This document shows, piece by piece, positions 7,965-16,172 of a stretch of 64,000 bases of DNA. Below the pieces are notes generated by a model. The model was not told the origin of the DNA, searched no databases, and saw only the letters and a list, made by a program, of their open reading frames with translations. The translations under genes and the position numbers were made by a program. The stretch comes from Acinetobacter populi (GTDB lineage: Bacteria > Pseudomonadota > Gammaproteobacteria > Pseudomonadales > Moraxellaceae): NCBI RefSeq assembly GCF_002174125.1, contig NZ_NEXX01000003.1, positions 199,749 to 263,748 on the forward strand, written 5' to 3'. The stretch's first letter is position 1. Each line of letters starts with the position of its first letter.

Positions 7965-7990
7965 GCTTGCACTACCCCGGTAGTGCAAGC
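7965..7990. repeat. Perfect inverted repeat between operon end and xis
   Basis: GCTTGCACTACC at 7965-7976 and its exact complement GGTAGTGCAAGC at 7979-7990 are separated by only 2 bp. No T-run follows on either strand, so it is a poor classical terminator. It may be a protein-binding site or a cruciform near the recombination genes. Confidence 0.6.
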
Positions 7991-8021
7991 CCAACAACGT
8001 TTATAAACAGCGAGATAAACT

Positions 8022-8354
8022 ATGGGATCAATGGTTGATGAAGTAGATTGGGTCACACCGGAGCGTTTTTGCGAACTCATCGGAGAACAGCCCTCCAATC
8101 TGAAAAATCTACGCCCACAGTGGGAAGAAGGCAAAGTCTGGGCAAAGATTTCAAAACGTCGTATTTTGTACTCAATTAAAGGGTTTAATCAATGGGTAGA
8201 ACACACAGCTCAGAATATCCAAAAGGAACAAGAGCAAAACGCGGCAGTATCCAGATTAACTTTACTTGGCACGGCGAACGAATCTGGCTCGTCCTCCCGC
8301 TTAAAGACCACTACGCTAATTTCGCCAAAGCATCTAAGATTAGAGCGGAATTAA
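8022..8354 (+). CDS. Excisionase-like protein
   Basis: The protein has 110 residues. The first 65 (VDWVTPERFCELIGEQPSNL, then an IKGFNQWVEH end) match the pattern of phage excisionases: a winged-helix that reads W(V/L)TxxxFxxLxG, followed by a basic K-R segment (AKISKRRILYS). The tail after residue 75 is low-complexity because it overlaps the integrase start in another frame. Excisionases bend attachment-site DNA and bias the integrase toward excision. A second ATG nine bases downstream could also start it. Confidence 0.6.
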   Translation: MGSMVDEVDWVTPERFCELIGEQPSNLKNLRPQWEEGKVWAKISKRRILYSIKGFNQWVEHTAQNIQKEQEQNAAVSRLTLLGTANESGSSSRLKTTTLISPKHLRLERN

Positions 8355-9397
8355 TCCAGAAAGCACAATTCGGTATCCTCACTGCCAAGGATATCGAACA
8401 AGTCACCGGACGGCCATTTAAGAATGCTGAGGAAGAAGACGACACAATTATCCCGTCCAGCCAACCGACATTTGCCTACTACGCCCAGCAATACCTATAC
8501 GACCTCAACGACCATACCATCGGTACCAAAGAAAAATACCTATCCATTCTAGAGCGAATCTGGATGCCACTCTTTGCCGAAATGCCAATCGATACCATCA
8601 GCAGCCAGATGCTACGCAATGCCGTGAATAATCGGGAATGGTCATCGGCCAAAGTCAGGAACGATGCCCTGATCCCGTTACGTGGTACCTTCCTACTGGC
8701 CTTTGATGATGAAGTGATTGATAAGAACCCATGCGACCGCTTAAAAAACCAGAAAAACAAGGAATCCATACCCGATCCATTTACTACCGGCGAACGGGAC
8801 CTGTTACTACAATGGTTAAAAAGCCAGTACCTCACCGAACGCCCGGTGATTTACCTGTATTTTAAAGTAGCTTTCTGAACTGGTTGCCGCCCTTCCGAAC
8901 TCATTGCCCTTACCTGGCAAGATGTCGATATGCACAATAAACAGATCCTGATCAATAAAGGTCGGGTCAAGGGTGTGGACCAAGCTGCTACCAAAACCAA
9001 AAAGGAACGCTTTGTCGATCTTAACGAGGAAGCTTTTGATGCCTTTGTACAGTTACGGCAATTGTCGTATCTAAAATATGACCATGTCTTTATTTGTGCC
9101 GAAACCCATGAGAAATACACCACAGAACAATCATTATATAAAAACTTTAAACAGGCCATGAAAGCAACTGGTGTACGCTATCGCCCTGCCTATAATGCCA
9201 GACATACCTATGCCACCGTCTGCCTGATGAATGGCTTAAATCCGGTCTATGTGGCTGCACAGCTCGGGCATAGTCTGGTCATGCTGATGAAACGCTACGC
9301 ACGCTGGATCAATTCGGATAAGAATAAAGAAGAAATTGCCAAGTTGAGTAAGACCAATGCTCACACGTTTCAAAATGGAAAGTTAAAAATTAGCTAA
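8192..9397 (+). pseudogene. Tyrosine integrase with in-frame TGA
   Basis: The frame runs from the ATG at 8192 (AAAGGG ribosome site) to TAA at 9397, 401 codons, but has a TGA at 8876-8878. The first part (228 residues) carries the arm-binding N-terminus (AKRGSIQINFTWHGERIW) and the core-binding domain. The second part begins directly with TGCRPSELIALTWQDVD, which holds the catalytic box I Arg, then NARHTYATV, QLGHS and the tyrosine in KRYARWI. The stop replaces the residue that is usually Trp in the F-W-T-G-x-R box of relatives (TGG to TGA). Without read-through the protein lacks its whole catalytic domain. Alternatives are a sequence error or suppression. Confidence 0.85.
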
Positions 9398-9413
9398 GTC
9401 TAATCGTCATGAT

Positions 9414-9716
9414 TCATTGACCAGTTAGACTAATACGAGAACCATCTGGCAAGGTGGCATTGATTTCTAGATTTGCCCCAAGCACCTGTAAATATTGACG
9501 CAAAGTTGAAAGCTGAATATCTGCACGTTTTTCCAGTTGTGCAACTGTAGGTTGTTTAATATGCATTGCATCTGCAACCTGTGCTTGTGTAAAGCCCAGT
9601 TTTTTACGTAGATGTGCCAGACGGATTGCTGTAATCATGTCACTTGCTTTGGCTTCAATAATCGCTTGATCTTCCAAAGATAGTGTATCCATGAGTTCAC
9701 TGATTGGTTTTGCCAT
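9414..9716 (-). CDS. XRE-family HTH protein, HigA-like antitoxin
   Basis: The ATG at 9716 has GAGGAG eight bases upstream, so the 100-residue form is preferred over the longer frame. Residues 35-75 are a lambda-repressor-like HTH (LRKKLGFTQAQVADAMHIKQ, then PTVAQLEKRADIQLSTLRQY), and the end folds like HigA/MqsA-type antitoxins (LEINATLPDGSRISL). It is convergent with the integrase, between the integrase and the attachment region. No intact RelE/HigB toxin is visible upstream, so it is an orphan here. Confidence 0.7.
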   Translation of the reverse strand: MAKPISELMDTLSLEDQAIIEAKASDMITAIRLAHLRKKLGFTQAQVADAMHIKQPTVAQLEKRADIQLSTLRQYLQVLGANLEINATLPDGSRISLTGQ

Positions 9717-9827
9717 GATCTGACTCCTCAAGATATTGTTGATAGCTTTTTTCCGCAATTGGAAAAAAGATTATTCTTATGGTTTTGACATTGCTCTTAT
9801 AAAGCTTACCTGAACTAAATTTTACCA

Positions 9828-9848
9828 AACGTGCCCAAAACGTGCCCA
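9828..9848. repeat. Direct repeats next to tRNA, candidate integrase arm sites
   Basis: AACGTGCCCA occurs at 9828-9837 and again at 9839-9848, one helical turn apart. Their position between the last prophage gene and the tRNA-Leu 3' end fits arm-type binding sites of a tyrosine integrase. The matching core would be the tRNA 3' end, whose other copy must lie left of this window. Confidence 0.45.
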
Positions 9849-9849
9849 T

Positions 9850-9881
9850 AAAAAAAGGAACCAACCTAAGTGATTGATTCC
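9850..9881 (-). terminator. Rho-independent terminator of tRNA-Leu
   Basis: On the minus strand GGAATCAA pairs with TTGGTTCC (one G-U pair) around a 9-nt loop and is followed by seven T. It lies directly downstream of the tRNA-Leu. Confidence 0.75.
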
Positions 9882-9893
9882 TCTTTAAAATAT

Positions 9894-9978
9894 TGGTGGG
9901 GACGGAGAGACTCGAACTCTCACACCTTGCGGCGCTGGAACCTAAATCCAGTGCGTCTACCAATTTCGCCACGTCCCC
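9894..9978 (-). tRNA. tRNA-Leu (anticodon UAG)
   Basis: The gene is 85 nt with an acceptor stem GGGGACG/CGTCCCC, discriminator A and encoded CCA. The anticodon stem CTGGA/TCCAG encloses loop TTTAGGT, giving UAG. A long variable arm (GCGCCGCAAGGTGT) is typical of leucine tRNAs. TTCGAGT forms the T loop. The 3' end faces the prophage, consistent with an attachment site in the tRNA. Confidence 0.97.
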
Positions 9979-10065
9979 GATGTGCTGCGTATATTAGCAA
10001 TGAGTTTTTATCTTGCCAAGTATTATTTTATAAAAAAGTATACGAATGCATATTTTATCATCAAA

Positions 10066-10875
10066 TTATGTTTTTTTGATTAAATTCAAAGCATTTATCA
10101 GAGTTTTGATTTCAGAAAAGCGATTTTTTTTGAGTTTTGCCAACATTCCATCGAGTATATTTTGGTAAAGAGAATATTCTGTTGCGAATAATGGAATATC
10201 TGCCTGACAATGTTGCGTTGCCCAGTCCTGATAATTTTTACCCATAAAAGGCTTCTCACCCATCAATATCTCATAAAAAATAATCCCCAATGCATAAATA
10301 TCGCTTTGTATGGATATGGCCTCACCAAGAAAAAGTTCGGGTGCCATATAAGCAGGTGTTGCCGAAATCTCAGCTTGTCTTGTGACCTCATAAATTTGTG
10401 AGGTTTGTGCAAGATCCAATAATTTAACTGGATTAGAAAACGTGATATGGCGTGATTTTAAATCGCCATGCACGTAATCAAGGTCATGCAAATGTTGTAC
10501 GCTTAGACAAATATCCTGAAAAATCTGTATTCTTTTATCCGTGGAAAACTGCTTACTCAAATCTATATTTAAGGTCTGATAATATGGCATGACCAAAATT
10601 TCATTGATTACAGGAATAGGGAAATTTATATTTTCCACATTAGATGCCGTATAAATCAAAAAATCAGCACAAAATTGTTCTGTTTGAAATTGTCGATAGG
10701 CGTTAAGTTCATGTGCAAAACTTTGTCTAATGCCTTGTTCGGCATTTTCACCTAAAAATTTAAAAATATAAGCCTGTTCTTGTTGTGTAATTAAATATAC
10801 ATACTGCCCTGCCTGTTGAGTTGGCAAAGCACTTAAACACTTTTTCCATTGAAATGGTTGGTTTAAATCAAACAA
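10066..10875 (-). CDS. Serine/threonine protein kinase-like protein
   Basis: The protein has 269 residues. The kinase features are the beta-3 lysine in YIFKF (Lys39), a helix-C glutamate (Glu56), the catalytic loop HGDLK (136-140) with Asp138, the DFG equivalent DLA (154-156), and APE (178-180) followed by DIYALGIIFYEILMGEKPF. The DFG phenylalanine and glycine are Leu and Ala, and the Asn of the catalytic loop is His143, so metal binding may be altered. The glycine loop is weak. It starts 6 bp after the patatin gene and is probably co-transcribed with it. The substrate is unknown. Confidence 0.8.
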   Translation of the reverse strand: MFDLNQPFQWKKCLSALPTQQAGQYVYLITQQEQAYIFKFLGENAEQGIRQSFAHELNAYRQFQTEQFCADFLIYTASNVENINFPIPVINEILVMPYYQTLNIDLSKQFSTDKRIQIFQDICLSVQHLHDLDYVHGDLKSRHITFSNPVKLLDLAQTSQIYEVTRQAEISATPAYMAPELFLGEAISIQSDIYALGIIFYEILMGEKPFMGKNYQDWATQHCQADIPLFATEYSLYQNILDGMLAKLKKNRFSEIKTLINALNLIKKT

Positions 10876-10881
10876 ATCACT

Positions 10882-12375
10882 CTAACCTGTCTGACAAAGT
10901 GATGTTTGTTGTTGACGTAATACAGTCAAACAATGTTCCAATGTTTTACCGACTCGGGCATGTGCTTCGATACTGGAAATTTTCGGCCAAGTGGCACGTT
11001 CTCCTTCTCGCTGTAATTTTTTAAATAAGGCAGGTGTAGGGTTTTGCAGCATATAGCCATAATGTCTTAAGCTATAGTGACCGACAATATTAATATCACC
11101 ATAATAACGCTGTCCGACAATACCAAAGCCATGATCAACCAAACGCTGAATGATCGGTACACGTTCCAAATGCGTTCGGGTAAAATCCATCGCTTCCAGT
11201 GCAAGACTTTTTGCCTGATGGCGCATAAAACGGGTTGGCCAGCTCAATAAATCTTTACGATAACGCTCAATATCACTTTGCATAAACGGCACCACATGTG
11301 GATTAACTTGGCAAGCGATTGAATAATTAATGTTATAAAGCCTTGCCATTTTTTCTTGTGGAAAATCGCTACGTACACTGCCATCTACCCAACGGGTATT
11401 TGCCATATAGGGCGTATAAACACCATCCGGTCTTTTGGTGGTTAATTTCACAGGTGGAAATAATAAAGGCACAGCACATGAAGCCAAGGTCGCACTCCAG
11501 ATCAATAAATCTGGAGAGGTCACTTCATTCATGATTCTTGGATGATGCGTTGCAATATAGGGCGCAACGACAATTGAAGCATGTCGTCCAGATTTTGAGA
11601 AGGCTTCACTAAAGGTATATTCGCCTAAATTTACGCGCAAAAACTTTTTTAATGCCTGTATATCGGCAATCCCGCTACGATCACGAATAATTTTAAAAAT
11701 ATTACGGAATTTAAAAGCATTTTCATAAAACCCATCACCGTGGATCAATTCCATTAATTCTGTATCAGTTCGGGTCGCCATCATGCCCGCCATCAATGCA
11801 CCGGCACTTGATCCGGAAAACACTTTTGGCAATAAATCCTGCTCATATAAAGTTTTACATACGCCACTATGAAATAATCCTAATGTCGCCCCACCTGAAA
11901 ACATTAATGCAGGCTGACCATAAGCCTGTAATGCACCTTCAAAATACTTCATTTTTTCGGTCAGACTCAATGCAGTAAATGTTTCACAAGCAATATAGGC
12001 AAATGCTTCACAGACCTGCTCGATATAGTCTTCAATCAGTTTTTTGGTGCCAAAAAAAGTTTGGGTATAAAGTAAGGGATGGGAAATATTAGCAATATCA
12101 AAATTTAAGCCTTCTCTTAAATATTGTGCCAGATCAAGTTGCTGGTCCTGATTTTTTAGCCGTTTTATTCGGGTCAGACGCTGAGCAATAAATTCATATC
12201 CATAATATGGCGAAGCATTTTCATATTTCCATGCTTCCAAACCGGAGGCCTGATCCAGCGCCAAAGCAATACTTTTCCACTGTTGATAATTATCCGCATA
12301 CTGCAAATCTCGTTTTAATTTGGCAATCACATAACGCTGATGCGAATTTTTTTGATGGAGAAAATGTTGATGCAT
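10882..12375 (-). CDS. Patatin-like phospholipase with DUF3336-type N-terminus
   Basis: The protein has 497 residues. The N-terminal 150 residues are helical as in DUF3336 proteins. The patatin domain begins at about 156 with ALMFSGGATLGLFHSG (oxyanion loop). The nucleophile elbow is GSSAG with Ser190 and the dyad aspartate is in WVDGS (Asp331). It should hydrolyse phospholipids or neutral lipids, probably at the inner membrane or in the cytoplasm, since no signal peptide is visible. The kinase gene follows after 6 bp, so lipase activity might be linked to phosphorylation, which is inference. Confidence 0.9.
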   Translation of the reverse strand: MHQHFLHQKNSHQRYVIAKLKRDLQYADNYQQWKSIALALDQASGLEAWKYENASPYYGYEFIAQRLTRIKRLKNQDQQLDLAQYLREGLNFDIANISHPLLYTQTFFGTKKLIEDYIEQVCEAFAYIACETFTALSLTEKMKYFEGALQAYGQPALMFSGGATLGLFHSGVCKTLYEQDLLPKVFSGSSAGALMAGMMATRTDTELMELIHGDGFYENAFKFRNIFKIIRDRSGIADIQALKKFLRVNLGEYTFSEAFSKSGRHASIVVAPYIATHHPRIMNEVTSPDLLIWSATLASCAVPLLFPPVKLTTKRPDGVYTPYMANTRWVDGSVRSDFPQEKMARLYNINYSIACQVNPHVVPFMQSDIERYRKDLLSWPTRFMRHQAKSLALEAMDFTRTHLERVPIIQRLVDHGFGIVGQRYYGDINIVGHYSLRHYGYMLQNPTPALFKKLQREGERATWPKISSIEAHARVGKTLEHCLTVLRQQQTSLCQTG

Positions 12376-12493
12376 GCACTTCCCTATACAATTCCGATTT
12401 GATCAATATGGTCATTTATCGCAACATTATCATAGCTAGCCGAAAAACCAATACTTAAATGACAGCTATTTTTGGACACAAATCCTATGCATA

Positions 12494-13075
12494 TTATCGT
12501 TTGGCAAGATCCTGTTTTTGTTTAACCTGTAACCATTGCCACCAGCCGAATGAAGCCATCCCCACAAAAGCTGCATATAAAGCTGCGGTCAACCATAAAT
12601 CCTTATACATAAACATACCGACATAAACAATATCGACAAACACCCATAGAATCCACGTGGCAATATGTTTGCGACTGGTCCAGTAAGTTGCCAATAGACT
12701 AAAGGCTGCCAGTTGTGAATCAAGCATTGGTACCGCAGCATCAGTAAAGTGTTTTAGAATCAGCCCAAACAATAATCCTGCAACGGCAGCGAGTAACATT
12801 TGCAGTGCGACGACTGATTTTGTAATCGGTTCAATCCGAATGTCATGATCTTTTTGTTTGCCCTTAAGCCAGTTATAAAATCCATAAAAATTAACCAGCA
12901 TAAAGAAAAATTGTAGGATGGTTTCGCCATATAGCTTAAAGGTATAAAATAAATAAGCATATAAAACAAAAGCAACGAAATTAAAAAACCAGCACAACAT
13001 ATTACGTTTAATGGTCAATGCGACGCCAATAATACTGATCACAACAGCAAAAATTTCTAGGTTTGACATAATCAT
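12494..13075 (-). CDS. pnuC: PnuC-type nicotinamide riboside/mononucleotide transporter
   Basis: The protein has 193 residues and about seven transmembrane helices. The family pattern is visible: an N-terminal helix (IFAVVISIIGVALTIKRN), the YGFYNW motif after helix 3, WILWVFVDIVYVGMFMYKD in the middle, and GWWQW near the end. PnuC proteins facilitate uptake of nicotinamide riboside or, in some members, another vitamin such as thiamine. The start may be at either of two nearby ATG codons (13075 or 13069). No riboswitch is seen upstream. Confidence 0.85.
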   Translation of the reverse strand: MIMSNLEIFAVVISIIGVALTIKRNMLCWFFNFVAFVLYAYLFYTFKLYGETILQFFFMLVNFYGFYNWLKGKQKDHDIRIEPITKSVVALQMLLAAVAGLLFGLILKHFTDAAVPMLDSQLAAFSLLATYWTSRKHIATWILWVFVDIVYVGMFMYKDLWLTAALYAAFVGMASFGWWQWLQVKQKQDLAKR

Positions 13076-13199
13076 GCGTCATATGAGGCTTCAAAGTAGT
13101 ATAAATCAATTCTAAAAATACGATAGATATTTGTGTGGCACTATCATCAAGCAGCTTATATTTTTATACTGCTATCAGTATCTCATTATAGTGACAGGC

Positions 13200-13772
13200 A
13201 TGAACACCTTACGCAAAGATATTCGCAAACAACGCCGTACATTATCCCGTTATGCTTTGGCACAGGCTGCACAAAAGATATTATTTCAGGCAAGCCGTCA
13301 TCCTAAAATTCGGTCTGCACGCCGTATCGGCATTTATCTCGATGCATTTGGCGAAGTTCCGACACGTGCATTGATTTTTGCATTATTAAAACAGCATAAA
13401 AAAGTCTATCTGCCAGTGATTTGTCCGATGAATCAACACTTGCTATGGCAAGAGATTTCTATTCAGCAGATGCGAAATCAACGCTTTACACGACACCAAC
13501 TCGGTATGAAACAAGCAGTCCAACATCGTGCCTTAAACATCTCACATCTTGATCTGCTAATTATGCCTTTGGTGGTATTTGATCAACTGGGACAACGCAT
13601 AGGAATGGGTGGTGGCTTTTATGATCGCACGCTTGCCATGCACCCACATTTGCCCTATCGACTTGGCCTGGCACATGATTTTCAAAAAAGTAAAATGATC
13701 TTAAAGCAACAAAAATGGGATCAGAAACTGAATACTGTGCTTACACCAACAAGGCACTATAATTTTAGATAG
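13200..13772 (+). CDS. fau: 5-formyltetrahydrofolate cyclo-ligase
   Basis: The ATG at 13200 gives 190 residues beginning NTLRKDIRKQRRTL, the usual basic start of the family; an upstream in-frame start has no support. The ATP-binding segment is MGGGFYDRTL, preceded by DLLIMPLVVFDQLGQRIG. The enzyme converts 5-formyl-THF to 5,10-methenyl-THF with ATP, salvaging an inhibitory folate form. It is divergent from pnuC and convergent, with a 2-bp gap, with the LprI-like gene. Confidence 0.92.
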   Translation: MNTLRKDIRKQRRTLSRYALAQAAQKILFQASRHPKIRSARRIGIYLDAFGEVPTRALIFALLKQHKKVYLPVICPMNQHLLWQEISIQQMRNQRFTRHQLGMKQAVQHRALNISHLDLLIMPLVVFDQLGQRIGMGGGFYDRTLAMHPHLPYRLGLAHDFQKSKMILKQQKWDQKLNTVLTPTRHYNFR

Positions 13773-13774
13773 GC

Positions 13775-14431
13775 TCAATCGTAAAGTTTATATAAGCCAA
13801 CAAATCTTTGACATTTTGGATCTTCTGATTGAAATTCCAAGGTATGATCTGTTCGAATCAGGCTATAAATACATTTATTTTCCAGATCGGTGATATCTGT
13901 CAAATGATCCGGCGAGCTATAAGAACGTAAATAGGCAATACGCGTTGCTTCACTGTTGTTGGGACTACGATATTGTATGCCTTCAATTTTAATTCTGTTT
14001 TTATCTAATTGCTGTAACTGAATATGCGTCATTTGAGAATCGATAGCTGCACTTTTATAACGAATATAATGCTGAGTCAGGCTCTGGTTTATGGTGGTAA
14101 AAAAAGTTAAGTCATCAATTCGCTGTTCAAATTCCCGATGAATACACTGTACCGACTTGCAGGATTTAACATATTTTTCCCAAGCGCGATTCGAAGTCTC
14201 TAATAATTTTAATGGCGCATTCGACATCAACTGAGCATTCAGATATTTTTCCCGGATTTGTTGATTTAAATCTTTTAATTCTTGATGGCTACAGACCTTC
14301 TGATCAAAGGCACCGGACAATTTTTTTTCACAATCAGGCATTCCAGCAAATACATGTTGCTGAAGCAAAGCCAGACAGACCATCGAAAAAAAACGACTAA
14401 TAAGTAAATGACTATTCATAAAACTGTTCAT
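13775..14431 (-). CDS. LprI/DUF1311-like secreted protein
   Basis: The protein has 218 residues with an N-terminal signal segment (LISRFFSMVCLALLQQHVFA). Residues 30-110 match the lysozyme-inhibitor LprI/DUF1311 pattern, with four cysteines in the usual order (DCEKK, KVCSHQEL, KSCKSVQC) and the WEKYVKS element. The C-terminal half (QYRSPNNSEATRI, LENKCIYSL) is not recognised. The likely location is the periplasm; lysozyme inhibition is only a family suggestion. A second ATG at 14419 is possible. Confidence 0.7.
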   Translation of the reverse strand: MNSFMNSHLLISRFFSMVCLALLQQHVFAGMPDCEKKLSGAFDQKVCSHQELKDLNQQIREKYLNAQLMSNAPLKLLETSNRAWEKYVKSCKSVQCIHREFEQRIDDLTFFTTINQSLTQHYIRYKSAAIDSQMTHIQLQQLDKNRIKIEGIQYRSPNNSEATRIAYLRSYSSPDHLTDITDLENKCIYSLIRTDHTLEFQSEDPKCQRFVGLYKLYD

Positions 14432-14547
14432 AAAAATAGTGACTAAGAATATGACTAAGCCATAAAGTAAGATATGCTTACTATACGTGTTTCATTTATA
14501 TTTATACAAGTCATTCATATGAAATAAGCGGTGGGATAAGTTTAAAA

Positions 14548-15024
14548 ATGCTACGAATAGGACAAGGTTTGGATGTACATGCGTTTGAAGCAGGCAGTTT
14601 TGTAACACTCGCAGGTGTAAAAATTCCACACACACAAGGTTTAAAGGCACATTCCGATGGTGATGTCATCTTGCATGCGTTGGCAGATGCACTATTGGGG
14701 GCATTGGCACTTGGAGATATCGGACAACATTTCCCTGATACCGATCCGGAGTTCAAAGGTGCGGATAGTCGTGTACTTTTACAGCATGTTTATCAGTTAA
14801 TATTGAATCAAGGCTATCAACTCCTAAATGCTGATATTACTGCTGCATGCGAGCGCCCAAAACTGGCACCGCATAATCTTGCCATGCGCCAAAATATCGC
14901 CGAAGATTTAAATGTAGAATTGTCACAAATTAGTGTAAAAGCCACCACTACTGAAAAGCTAGGCTTTACTGGTCGTCAGGAAGGGATTTTTGCTTCTGCG
15001 GTGGTTTTATTACAAAAAATTTAA
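14548..15024 (+). CDS. ispF: 2-C-methyl-D-erythritol 2,4-cyclodiphosphate synthase
   Basis: The protein has 158 residues, a normal length. The zinc site is GLDVHAF (Asp8 and His10 with a later His), [18 protein letters not shown] is the substrate loop, and [16 protein letters not shown] the conserved C-terminal segment. It makes 2-C-methyl-D-erythritol 2,4-cyclodiphosphate in the MEP isoprenoid pathway, the step two after IspD, which is encoded at 27555-28262. Confidence 0.96.
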   Translation: MLRIGQGLDVHAFEAGSFVTLAGVKIPHTQGLKAHSDGDVILHALADALLGALALGDIGQHFPDTDPEFKGADSRVLLQHVYQLILNQGYQLLNADITAACERPKLAPHNLAMRQNIAEDLNVELSQISVKATTTEKLGFTGRQEGIFASAVVLLQKI

Positions 15025-15047
15025 AACAATTATATAGGATAAAGCCC

Positions 15048-15617
15048 TTGCCAATTAAATGCTTAAAAATGGTCATGATTGTTCTGGCTTTTTCATTGAG
15101 TCAGGCTTGGGCAATATCTGCACAGAAACTTGTGGTCGATGCACGATCACAAATTGGCAAAACCCTATATTATGATCCGGCTTATAGCAAATTGCCCTAT
15201 CCGATGGGTGATGTCCCAATGATTAAAGGCGTGTGTACCGATGTCATCATTCGTGCCTTACGTCAACAGAATATTGATTTACAGCAATTAATTCATGAGG
15301 ATATGGCGAAAAATTTTCAGGCTTATCCGCAAAAATGGGGACTAAAATCCACAGATCGTAATATTGATCATCGACGAGTACCCAATATTGCAACATACTT
15401 CAAACGGCAAGGCTATCAAATCAAGCATGCCCAATATCAGGCAGGTGATATTGTCACTTGGGATTTAGGCAAAGGTCTGGTGCATATCGGCATTGTTTCA
15501 GACCGTAAAAGCCGCATCAAAAATACACCGCTGATTATTCATAATATCGGGCGTGGTACGCAGGAAGATAATATTTTGTACAGCTACAACATTACCGGAC
15601 ATTATCGTCTTCCCTAA
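15048..15617 (+). CDS. DUF1287 periplasmic protein
   Basis: The start is a TTG at 15048 with AGGA eight bases upstream; the first ATG (15069) has no ribosome site. The protein has 189 residues with a signal peptide (MVMIVLAFSLSQAWA). The mature part shows the DUF1287 pattern: DARSQIGKTLYYDPAY, GVCTDVIIRALRQ with a conserved Cys-Thr-Asp, GDIVTWDLGKGLVHIGIVSD, and a His near IIHNIGRG. The fold is NlpC/P60-like with a Cys-His pair, so peptidoglycan hydrolysis is possible but not shown. Confidence 0.8.
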   Translation: MPIKCLKMVMIVLAFSLSQAWAISAQKLVVDARSQIGKTLYYDPAYSKLPYPMGDVPMIKGVCTDVIIRALRQQNIDLQQLIHEDMAKNFQAYPQKWGLKSTDRNIDHRRVPNIATYFKRQGYQIKHAQYQAGDIVTWDLGKGLVHIGIVSDRKSRIKNTPLIIHNIGRGTQEDNILYSYNITGHYRLP

Positions 15618-15624
15618 GTCTAAT

Positions 15625-16137
15625 CTAACTGAGTTGCTCAATTTCCTTAGTGGACTGTCTGGCTTGCAATTGCAATTGTAGCGCATGCATCAAGCCCGTC
15701 CAGGTTTCATTCGGTTGCCAGATTTGCTGTAATAATGCATCAGCCTCGGCAATATTCATGCCCATATAATATTGACGATATAGATACATCAGGCTGCTAA
15801 CACGAAAATTTTTGGCACAGTGCAACCAGACTTGTTGCTCTCGAACCAGATGATCAACCAAATCCAGCACCAGCAAAGCAGCGCTACTATTTGGACAATC
15901 CCACAACAGTGGAATTTGAATATAGTCCAGTCCCAGCTCCAAGCAAATACGGTCTTCAAATGGTAAATGATTTGAGGCATCTGTCAGGGCAAGATTAATG
16001 ATGGTACTAAAACCATTTTCCTTAATCAGATTCAGTTGTTCTGCGGTCGGTTGGCCGGAAGTATAGAGATGCTCATGTACAGGCATAAATGCAAGAATCG
16101 TGTTGAACTGTTCCTGCATGGTGTCTTGTTGCTGCAT
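15625..16137 (-). CDS. Dual-specificity-phosphatase-like protein
   Basis: The protein has 170 residues. The P-loop is HCAKNFRVS (Cys-x5-Arg, the tyrosine-phosphatase signature), preceded by YTSGQPTAEQLNLIKENGFS, as in the DUF442/DSP-like bacterial phosphatases. It probably removes phosphate from protein tyrosines or small molecules; the substrate is unknown. The Met may be at 16137 or 16125. It sits 7 bp from the end of the convergent DUF1287 gene. Confidence 0.75.
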   Translation of the reverse strand: MQQQDTMQEQFNTILAFMPVHEHLYTSGQPTAEQLNLIKENGFSTIINLALTDASNHLPFEDRICLELGLDYIQIPLLWDCPNSSAALLVLDLVDHLVREQQVWLHCAKNFRVSSLMYLYRQYYMGMNIAEADALLQQIWQPNETWTGLMHALQLQLQARQSTKEIEQLS

Positions 16138-16172
16138 AGAAAAAACGCCATCTTTCGATGGCGCTCCATAAG

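Noticed and set aside
9697..9972. Minus-strand frame that runs through the tRNA-Leu and overlaps the antitoxin start
   Set aside because: Its first part is a translation of the tRNA gene, a common spurious ORF, and the remainder is not a convincing RelE or HigB toxin.
9870..10079. Plus-strand frame across the tRNA-Leu
   Set aside because: It is an antisense reading of the tRNA with no start signal.
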